Origin: Phragmites australis | Lineage: Eukaryota; Streptophyta; Magnoliopsida; Poales; Poaceae | DNA length: 64,000 nucleotides | Assembly (NCBI RefSeq): GCF_958298935.1 | Contig: NC_084944.1 | Span: 20,801,679 to 20,865,678, forward strand | Reading direction: 5' to 3' | In this document: positions 55,748-64,000 of the stretch, one piece after another | How positions within the stretch are numbered: position 1 is the stretch's first letter | Layout: every line of letters begins with the position of its first letter | Notes under the pieces: model-generated | What the model saw: the letters and a program-made list of their open reading frames with translations, nothing else | What the model was told of the DNA's origin: nothing | Databases searched by the model: none | Translations under genes and position numbers: made by a program

Positions 55748-56634
55748 GTCTAGTGCATGTGAGATAATGTGTTCTGTCTATGCTAATGTGCTTTTGGATA
55801 ATTGGTTATCTGGTTCCATGAATAATTATCATGTATATTGATCAACAAGTATGTGACTTGTTTGTAAAACTCTTTGTTTTATTACGATGTTATTCTAAAT
55901 GATCCCTAATCTTGTATCATTATGTGGGACAAAAATGATTCATAGATTAGCACATTGACTGATTGATGATCATGTTTCACGGATCATAGATATGGAGATA
56001 TCAAATCAATAATGTGGACACATGTTAGAGAACATGGTGTTGGATAGACCCACCTTGAGATACTGCTGGGATTGTTATTTTTGATGTGCAATCAGTTGTT
56101 ATCTCAAATGGTGTACTTGTGGAATCCTTTGACCTGAGATCGTCATTGATTTCAGAATGTGTAGTAACACATTTTGGGGCTTCCAAACGCTATTCCGTAA
56201 CTGGGTAGTTATAAAGGTTGCTTTCGGGTATGTTATGAAACATGTCATGGGATGTGAGCGATCAAGATGGAATTTACCCCTCCTAAATAATGGGAGAGAT
56301 ATCTCTGGGGCCCTCGAGGTAGTTGGATTGGGAAATTGCATGGCCATGCCAATATGATTAAAGGGTTAATCATGATGAATCCACTACTTGATCGAGCGAA
56401 TGGTCGAGCTATCACAAGGGTGGCACGAATCTCGCCTTGAGCTTAACTGGTATCGTGTGGTAAAGTGATTGGTGCATGAGTATATCAAGGTTCAACCAAT
56501 ATGATCTTTGTGTGCATTCGGGAGTCAATATGTCCTGCTAGGTACCGCTATTGACACATGAACCTAACAGGTCACACACTTAAAGGGATGGAATATAAAG
56601 CTTGCATGAATCGACTCTAGTTCAAGTGGAAGAT
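55748..56634 (+). other. 3' untranslated spacer of Copia element 2
   Basis: Highly similar to 16758-17671 and ends in GTTCAAGTGGAAGAT, the decayed polypurine tract. A short deletion (near 56560) removes the part matching 17550-17597. Confidence 0.65.
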
Positions 56635-57290
56635 TGTTGGTGGTATGCCCTATAGGCGATCACATGTGCGGATTTGAACTGCGAGTGGGATTTAATATGA
56701 TTAAAGCTCCATTAGGGTTTAGAGTCATGATGGGTTGTGATGTGATTAAAGGCCCATCAACGTGCTCTGTATAAGAGGAAGCAGGAGCTGTGGGCGCATA
56801 ATAAGTCAAACCACCAAAACCATGGCCGCCTCCTCTTCCCGAACCCCCTGCAAAACCCTAGACGAGTGCGCGGTGCTAGCACACCGGTGTACAGCGATTC
56901 CATCCCTGTACATGTGGATACCGTAGAGGCGCTGCTGCTATTGCGGTGCTAATCTTCTCAGCGTAAAGATTGTGGTGCTGATCGAGCATCTGGTCATCGA
57001 GGTGTTCGATCACATCTTCTTCGTGGTTGTTGCCGCATCTTCGTGGTCAAGGATTGCTCGGAGCTGGTCGAGGACTGCTTGGAGCTGGTCGAGGACTACT
57101 CATAGCTTGTCGGAGAGCTGCCCCAACTGCTTTGATGCACACACTATTGGATCGATCTACTCCAACTCTTCCTCCGCTGCACTGCACATCTAGTGGTAAC
57201 GATCCATGATACCCTACTCGCATGGTTTCCTAGTTGAACGCGGTGGAGAAATTTTATTTTGTGCTAGTGTAGCCTACCCATTCCCCAACA
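56635..57290 (+). repeat. 3' LTR of Copia element 2 (656 bp)
   Basis: TGTTGGTGGTATGCCC ... TTCCCCAACA. Longer than the 557-bp LTR of element 1 because of an extra repeated block (GGAGCTGGTCGAGGACTGCT, 57060-57110). TATA-like CTGTATAAGAGG near 56767. Confidence 0.82.
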
Positions 57291-57587
57291 CTCAACATGC
57301 TTCGACAGTGCTTTGAACATGCTCTGAACATGCATTTATCTGAAATTCCTCTTTTCCCCACTGTTTATATGTACTGCTCGATTTGGTGCCACGTGTAGAT
57401 CTTGTAGTTCAAATTTCCTGTGAATAATAATTGGCGTCCCAGTGATTGCATACTGGTAGGTTTCACATGTTCAGATGTAATCAGTATCCAGATTAGTGCA
57501 CAAACTCTTTGGAAAAGTACGAGCAGGAAAGGCTGCAGAATAAAGTTGGACAGTTTTCTAGAATTGATATGAATGGCTGCTTCACCT
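57291..57587. other. Spacer between Copia element 2 and CACTA element
   Basis: About 300 bp with no recognised feature. Confidence 0.4.
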
Positions 57588-57604
57588 CACTACGTGAAAA
57601 AAGG

Positions 57605-57965
57605 GCAAAGGAGACACAATTTAGTGATGGATCATTATAAGACCCGTCACTTATATAGCCTCGGGTCAGGACCGGACATTGACCCTTCAGTGATAACAGG
57701 TAATCAGTGACGGGTCATAATATTACCTATCACTTATCACATTAGTGACGGGTGATAACTACACCCGTCACTAATGACCTGGTCATAGGTGACGGGTCTC
57801 CCTGCACCAGTCATAAGTGACGGGTAATCTTAAGACCCGTCACTTATGACTTGGCATAGGTGACAGGTCTCCCTGTAAAAATAATAAGTGACAGGTCATA
57901 TTACAACCCGTCACTTATAACAAGTCATAAGTGATGGGTAATCTTATGACCCGTCACTTATGACT
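57605..57965. repeat. CACTA subterminal repeats (ACCCGTCACTTATGA / GTGACGGGT)
   Basis: More than twelve copies of a GTGACGGGT-type motif in both orientations, often as pairs (AAGTGACGGGTAATCTTAAG next to ACCCGTCACTTATGAC). In En/Spm elements such repeats bind the element's own TNPA protein; that role here is inferred from position. Confidence 0.85.
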
Positions 57966-58390
57966 TAGATCTATTATAAGATCTAGCCAGCTACTGTGCA
58001 TGCCCAACAGTTGGAGATTGGCCAGCTATAGTGCACACACAGTAGATCTAGTGATTTTCTCCGGTTCCGCTAGAGACTCTCTAATATTTTGTTGATTTGA
58101 AGTTTGAATTAGTGCTAGGTCTTTGAAGGTTTGCATCTCCCCCTTTCCTCCTCCTCTAATCCCTATTTGGTAGATTTGTTGTGCTTTGAGTTGTAATTGG
58201 CCATTTTGCATCTTTATCCAAAATCTTAGTACAAGTGAGTTGTATTTATGTTAGATTTGATCCTAGGTTTGCCCAATCTACCGGGAGATGCCACATATCT
58301 AGTGTAATTGTATGGAATTTTTAATTGCATGCTTAAGAAAGAAATTAAGGTAATTGTTAATGAAGAATGAATGTTTTTACATTAATTGTA

Positions 58391-58936
58391 GATGACGGAA
58401 ACAGAAGTTGGATGTACCTTGAGACCTGGACTTGTCCAGAGTACCTGAGCGGGGTGAAGCATTTCATTAGTGCTGCCTTGGCGGATATGAAAGATCGTGG
58501 TAAAATGGCAATGTATTTTCCATGTCGTGATTGCGGGAATGATAAGAAGTTCCTGAAACCAGACAATGACCAAGCACACTTGGTCATGCGTGGATCTAAA
58601 GAGAATTATACATGTTGGAACAAATATGGCGAGGAAGGCTTTAATGAGGGAGAGATGGATCGAGACCTCCATGCCGACAGTATGGATCAAGGACTTACAC
58701 CCGGTGAAATGGATCATGATCTCAGGGACGAGGACATATTAGGGTTCAATGATCATGATCTCGAGGATTTTGTGGAGAATGTTGACCAGATGGTGCGGGA
58801 TGTTGAACGACACGACGAGTATAACAATGGTGAGTTTGCTAAATTCCAGGAATTTGTGCGGGATTCCAAGACGTGCCTTTATCCCAACTGTAAAGAGAAG
58901 TACACACGGATATTTGGGAACCTAAAGCTTCTATAG
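58391..58936 (+). pseudogene. CACTA transposase N-terminal (transposase-associated) domain
   Basis: Frame with NRSWMYLETWTCPEYLSGVK, FPCRDCGNDKKFL (Cys pair) and YTCWNKYGEEG, the zinc-finger-like domain found at the start of plant TNP2-type transposases, then an acidic linker (HDLEDFVENVDQMV) and PNCKEKYTRIFGNLKLL before a TAG at 58936. The original start is disturbed: the expected MDRSWMY is preceded by ATGACGGAAA, with a frame change. Confidence 0.78.
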
Positions 58937-61185
58937 CTAAAGGCAACCCATGGTTGGACTGACAAGAGTTTTGAAGCATTGATGGATTTGCTAAGGGGAT
59001 ATTCTACTGGAGGGGAACTTGGTGCCCGAGGGCATCTACGACGCGAAGAGGATAATTTGTCCTTTAGGACTGGAAATATAAAAAATACATGCATGTAAGC
59101 AGGATTGTATCTTGTTTCGTGGAGAGTATGCAGAGCTGGATCAATGCCCCGTTTGTGGAACCCATCGATATAAGCGTAGAAATGATGGTAGTGACAGGGA
59201 TGGAGGCAAGAAAAGTAAAGGGTCTCCTAGGGAGGTGGTGTGGTATTTTCCTATAATTCCCCGTCTAAAGCATTTGTTTGCCAACAAAAAGGAGGCCCAA
59301 TTGGTGTGTTGGCATAAGGAGGGTCGTAAGAATGACGTAATGATATGACACTCGATGGATTCCGCTCAGTGGCGAATCATTGATTCCACATTTGGTTGGT
59401 TCGCTAAAAAATTGAGAAATATTAGGTTTGCTATGAGCACAGATGGCATGAATCCATTCGGTAACATGAGTACCTGATATAGCATCTGGCCTGTTGTATT
59501 GTCGATCTACAACCTTCCACCCTGAATTTGTAACAAGTGGAAATACATTATGTTGTCGATCTTGATATCAAAACCGAAACAACCTGGCAACGATATCGAT
59601 GTGTACCTCGGGCCTTTAGTTGATGATCTTAAGAAACTCTGGTCGGAAGGCATCCAGGTTTGGGATCAGTACAAGCCAAAGTACTTTACATTGCACACCA
59701 TGTTGTTCATCGCCATCAATGATCTGCCAGCACTTCGTAATTTGCCAGGTCGAGCAAAAGAAAAGGTGAAGATTGCCACAATGCTTAGATGACACATGCA
59801 GTTTGAGGTTGACAACTCAAAGAAAATAGTGCAGATGCGGCATCGACGTTTCCTTTCCCAAGAAGCACCCGTACCAAAACATGGACAAAATGTTCGATGA
59901 CACAAGGGAGAAAGCGTTACCTCCGTGACATTTCAGTGGGGAAGATGTCCACAGTTAGGTTAAGAATATCAATGTTGTCCTTGGCAAGTGAAAACAATCC
60001 TCCAAGGATGATAAACAAAAAGGAATGTGGAACAAGAAATCAATACTATTCGAGCTAGAGTATTGGGAAAATTAGATGTTCGCCACTCTATCGACAACAT
60101 GCATGTAAAAAAGAATATATGCGAGAGTCTGATCGGTACATTGCTCCAAATGAAGGGAAAAGGAAAGGATCATGAAATGCACAAGCTGACGTTGAAGAAA
60201 TGGGCTTAAGGTCAGAGCTCCATGCACATGATATGGACAAAGGAAAACACCTACCCCCAGTAGCTATCACTCTCTCCAATAAGGAGAAAAAAGAATTCTG
60301 CGAGTTCTTGCACAGTGTGAAAGTTCCCTCTGGTTACTCGTCCAACATCGCAAGACTTATTTTGGTGAAAGAACTAAAAATGAATTTCGCCTTAATGAAG
60401 TCCCATGATTGCCATGTGATGATGACGTCACTGTTTGTGGTAGCTATTAGGAACATCCTCCCAATATAGGTTCGTGTGGTTATCCTGAGCTTGTGCTTTT
60501 TCTTCAATGCAATTGAATGAAAGGTTCTCTATCCAGACTCGCTGGAGGAGCTAGAAAAAAGACACTTTGAGGCTCTATGTATTCTTGAGGTGTATTTCCC
60601 ACCATCATTTTTCTATATCATGGTACATCTCACTGCTCATCTTGTGAAGGAGATACACTACCTTGGCCCTGTGTTCCTGCATCACATGTTTCCATATGAG
60701 AGATATATGGGCGCTCTCAAGTCGTACATAAGGAATCGAGTCTTTCCTGAGGGATGCATCGTGTAGGGTTACGCGACGAAGGAGGCATTGGAGTGGTCTG
60801 TTAATTACATTGACCCAAATAACCCAATTGGTGTGCCTAAGTCTCACCATGAGGGGAGGCTTGCAGGTGTATGGGGTCTTGGGGAAGATGGCAATAACTC
60901 CTGATCAGAAGGCATACGACCAAGCTCATTTCCTCGTGCTGCAATAAATGAGTGAAGTGTGCCCATATGTGGATGAGCACAAGTAGATTCTACTTGAAGA
61001 GAAACCAGGGCAGACCGAAGCTTGGGTTGCGAGGCAATATATGCAAAGGTTCACGACTTGGTTCCGAGATCGAATTAGACAATCGAGTACTCCTACAAGT
61101 GCTCTGATAAAGAAACTGACATCGGGCCCTATATACACATATATGACATATCAATGGTACGATATAAACGGATACACATTTTACA
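58937..61185 (+). pseudogene. CACTA TNP2 transposase core and C-terminal domain (broken)
   Basis: Continues as LKATHGWTDKSFEALMDLL, then in shifting frames LFRGEYAELDQCPVCGTHRY (zinc pair), WYFPIIPRLKHLFANKK, STDGMNPFGNMS (signature of this family, near 59440), KQPGNDIDVYLGPLVDDLK, RHSIDNMHVKKN (60078), then the C-terminal DUF4218-like part with SHDCHVMM, ILEVYFPPSFFYIMVHLTAH and YERYMGALKSYIRNRVFPEG, and finally HEGRLAG and WYDINGYTFYTV near 61150-61190. At least ten stops or frameshifts. The spacing at about 59780-60030 is shortened compared with full TNP2, so part is deleted. Confidence 0.82.
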
Positions 61186-61186
61186 C

Positions 61187-61266
61187 GGTTGATTCTGTTG
61201 CTGAACGAGGGTGTTAAGTTCTCCCTTGGAGACACAGTCCTTGAAATCCGTCGGATCATCTGCCAT
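61187..61266 (-). pseudogene. Gag N-terminal fragment of a CRM-like element
   Basis: From ATG at 61266 on the minus strand: MADDPTDFKDCVSKGELNTL then VQQQNQ, where homology meets the CACTA sequence. It aligns with the CRM Gag start at 37907 (PKDFKECVSQEQLQAVV). Only about 26 codons remain. Confidence 0.65.
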
Positions 61267-61905
61267 GGTTAGTAGAAAGCAAAGGACAAAACAAAATTAT
61301 CCCTATGACTATTAGGCAGTGGAATCACACACACTCAAGCGTCTTACCACACTCTTACAAGTGTTCTTACCAATGCAGCAGGTTGAACAATCAGTGGTTA
61401 CTTCTTGATAACTTGTCGAGCGAGGGTATGATTGCAAGAGAGGACCTGTTCTGATCAAGAGAAAGTGTAGCTTGGCACGGAACAATATGGTAGCAAGGAG
61501 TAGCAAAATTGTAATCAGATTAGCAAAGCTGAATAAATGTCCAAAGTAGTTATCGTTGCTGATCCCTAGCGTGTCCCTAGACCTAGCACAACAAGCTGAA
61601 AGAAAGGACCAAGCACAAAGAACACAGTGTACTACCACAATCTGATTGCCTTTAATATTTCTGATTTTTACCACAATATTTTTTCTCTATTTTTTTTTGC
61701 ATACTTTCTTTTCCAGATGTTTTAGCACACACTTATAAAGGGTCTAAAAAAGATAGGCACATAATTTGAAAGCAAGTAAAGCCAAAACAGATTACAAAGC
61801 GGTAGACAACAGGATGTGAAAAACGGGTGCTGAAACTTCTGGGCCCCGAAAGAGGGTCTAAACAGTCAAATTTGGGGGTCAAACACCAGTTAATTTTTCA
61901 CGTCA
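61267..61905 (-). mobile_element. Leader of a CRM-like element (minus), next to pol
   Basis: Reverse complement matches the CRM leader 37330-37906: GGTAAGAACACTTGTAAGAGTGTGG, AGCAACGA-AACTACTTGGGAC-like, and an A-rich block (TCTATTTTTTTTTGCATAC on the + strand). Yet it lies downstream of pol on the same strand, with no LTR between, so the order is pol, leader, gag, instead of leader, gag, pol. Confidence 0.65.
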
Positions 61906-64000
61906 GGCTCGAAATGTTAAATGTGAGACTAACCCCAAAATCTGTAGGCAACTCAAGCTTATATGCATTATCATTAATCTTCTCAAGAACTTTAAAAGGA
62001 CCATCAGCTCAAGGCATCAATTTAGATTTTCTCAACTTAGAAAATCGATCTTTACGCAAGTGTAACCAAACAAGATCACCAGGTTCAAAAGTTAAATGTT
62101 TTCTACCCTAGCTACCATAAGCTCTATATTTCTCATTCATTTTTTAATATTTTCTTTAGTTGTTTCATGCATCTTTAGAATAAATTCAGCACGTTGTGTA
62201 GCATCCAAATTCAGAGTTTCAGAAGGAGGTAAAGGTAGTAAATCAATAGGAGCACAGGGATTAAAACCATACACTACCTAAAACGGACTTACCTTGGTGG
62301 TAGAGTGGACTGATCTGTTGTTAGCGAACTCAATATGAGGCAAACACTCTTTCCACATCTTCAAATTCTTCTTTAAAATAGCCCGCAACATAGTAGATAA
62401 TGTGCGATTAACAACTTCTATTTGTCCATCAGTTTGGGGATGACATGTAGTAGAGAACAGCAGCTTCGTCCCCAATTTATTCCATAATGTCCTCCAAAAA
62501 TGACTCAAAAACTTCGCATCACGATTAGAGACAATGGTATTTGGCACTCCATGTAGGCGTATAATCTCCCTGAAAAATAAATCAGCTATGTGTGTAGCAT
62601 CATCTCTTGTGACAATGTATAAAATGTGCCATTTTAGAAAAACGATCCACCACTACAAATATACTATCCCTCCCCCTCTTTGTCCTAGGAAATCCTAAAA
62701 TAAAGTCCATAGAAATATCCTCCCAAGGTACACTAGGAACAGGAAGAGGCATATAAAGACCATGTGGATTCAAGCGAGACTTAGCTTTATTGCAAGTAGT
62801 GTAGCGTGACACGTAGCGCTCGACATCGCGTCTCATCTTTGGCCAAAAGAAATGAGTGGCCAGAACATCTTCAGTTTTCTTCACTCCAAAATGTCCCATC
62901 AAACCTCCTCCATGCGCCTCCTGTAAAAACAAAAGACGAACGGAGCTAGCTAGAACGCATAGCTTATTAGCGCGATAAAGAAGTCCATCATTCAGTACAT
63001 ACTTATTCCAAGTTCTCCCTTCTTTACAATTTTGAAAAGCATCTTTAAAGTCCGAATCAGTTGCATACAACCCTTTTATTGTTTCTAAACTAAAGATTTT
63101 GTGATCTAGTTGGGACAACATGGTGTAACGTCTAGATAATGCATCCGCAATGACATTGTCTTTACCTTTCTTGTGTTTAATTATGTATAGAAAAGATTCT
63201 ATGAACTCAACCCATTTGGCATATCGTTTATTCAGTTTAGCTTGACTTCTAATGTAATTCAAAGATTCATGGTCAGAATGAATAATAAACTCCTTAGGCC
63301 AAAGATAGTGTTGCCATGTTTCTAAAACTCGAACTAAAGCATACAACTCCTTATCATAAGTCGAATAATTCAGAGATGGCCCATTTAATTTCTCACTAAA
63401 GTAAGCAACGGGTTTACCTTCTTGAAGTAACACTCCTCCAATTCCAATTCCGCTAGCATCACATTCTAATTAAAAAGTCTTACCAAAGTCCGGAAGTTGG
63501 AGTAGAGGTGCATGTGTAAGCTTCTCTTTCAGCGTGTTAAAACCTTCTTCTTGTGCTGGACCCCAATGGAATGGAACGCCCTTTTTTGTCAACTCATTAA
63601 GGGGGGTAGCAATGGTGCAGAAATCTCTCACAAAACGCCGATAAAACCCTGCAAGACCATGAAAACTTCTCACCTGTGTAATAGTCTCTAGGGTCAGCCA
63701 GCTCTTGATGGCTTCAATTTTCAATTCATCCATTTCAATTCCCTGTGGAGTAACAACATAGCCAAGAAAACCAACTCGATCGGTGTAAAAGGTGCACTTC
63801 TCAAGATTAGCAAACAAACGTGCCTCTCGCAAAGCATCAAAAACAGCACGTAGATGATCAATATGTTGTGTATGTGACTTGCTATAGATCAAGATATCAT
63901 CGAAATAAACCACCACAAATTTACCAATGAAAGCATGTAGAACCTCATTCATCAATCTCATAAACGTGCTAGGTGCATTAGTTAAACCAAAAGGCATCAC
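61906..64000 (-). pseudogene. pol: CRM-like gypsy pol (RT, RNase H, integrase), runs off window
   Basis: Minus-strand coding from 64000 downwards. Reverse transcriptase begins inside [20 protein letters not shown] with YFDD intact, then [11 protein letters not shown]; a TAA at about 63468 precedes ECDASG of RNase [11 protein letters not shown] and ADALSRRY follow. The integrase zinc domain has CTTC changed to YTTC. A frameshift near 62605 splits integrase; [19 protein letters not shown] and [12 protein letters not shown] then lead to NDNAYKLELPTDFGVS and FNISSL, where homology stops at about 61907. It is close to the 35841-43501 element and supplies the Trp and Gln codons that are stops there. 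The 5' part lies beyond the window. Confidence 0.88.

Larger units (their letters stand above)
51573..57290 (+). mobile_element. Copia element 2, old, 5' truncated
   Basis: Relative of Copia element 1 without a 5' LTR. 51577-51640 matches its leader, 51640-52135 is unrelated or a diverged leader (with a run of 13 C at 51673-51685), and from 52136 the gag-pol follows. It ends in a 656-bp 3' LTR with a proper TGTTGG...CCCCAACA frame. No target duplication can be shown because the left end is missing. Confidence 0.8.
57588..61185 (+). mobile_element. CACTA (En/Spm-type) DNA transposon, 3' end missing
   Basis: Begins CACTACGTGAAAAAAGGGC at 57588, a typical CACTA terminal inverted repeat start, followed by dense subterminal repeats and, downstream, a TNP2-type transposase. 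The right terminus is not in the window: a CRM-like fragment abuts the transposase at about 61185. The candidate 3-bp target is CCT (57585-57587), unverified without the other end. Confidence 0.85.

Overview
This is plant nuclear DNA, almost certainly from a grass. It holds plant-type Ty1-copia and Ty3-gypsy elements, a Helitron, a CACTA element, long AT-rich LTRs with GC-rich leaders, and a grass-type plastid rpoC1 fragment. I see no intact host gene, no tRNA or rRNA gene and no CRISPR. The window is a stack of nested transposable elements. Three separate pieces belong to the centromeric (CRM) gypsy lineage, which suggests pericentromeric or centromeric heterochromatin; that placement is inference.

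The nesting can be read from target-site duplications (TSDs). The oldest readable layer is a degenerate Helitron Rep-helicase gene on the + strand. Its pieces lie at about 5.88-9.77, 28.11-30.34, 44.56-44.73 and 48.24-48.35 kb. Tat-like gypsy element A (9774-28109, minus) and its sibling element B (30336-44555, minus) are inserted in that gene. A 3500-bp solo LTR (44735-48234, TSD CAATG) sits in the helicase 3' part. Inside A are a young Copia element (11357-18228, TSD AGGAG) and another solo LTR (22029-25800, TSD CATCT), which carries a large inverted repeat and the rpoC1 fragment. Inside B is a CRM element (35841-43501, TSD GCCTG, 919-bp LTRs). A CRM-like solo LTR (48424-49316, TSD GGTAA) lies just beyond the Helitron end.

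The left edge (1-4030) holds the end of another long LTR and a third, opposite-facing Tat copy (C). The right third has a decayed long-LTR relative (about 49.77-51.57 kb), a decayed second Copia copy (51.57-57.29 kb), a CACTA element with subterminal repeats and a broken TNP2-type transposase (57.59-61.19 kb), and a rearranged CRM-like element on the minus strand (61.19-64.0 kb, running off the window).

The most interesting signal is in Tat copies A, B and C. Each carries, antisense to gag, a small transcription-unit-like module: a TATA box 60-70 bp upstream of a Ser-rich, then acidic ORF of about 130-175 codons. The ORF has a conserved core resembling a SUMO-interacting motif, and in A and B it is flanked by tandem arrays whose copy number and period differ. 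A and B show no pol, so they are probably non-autonomous. The ORF carries stops or start loss in every copy here, so any function belongs to the family and not to these copies.
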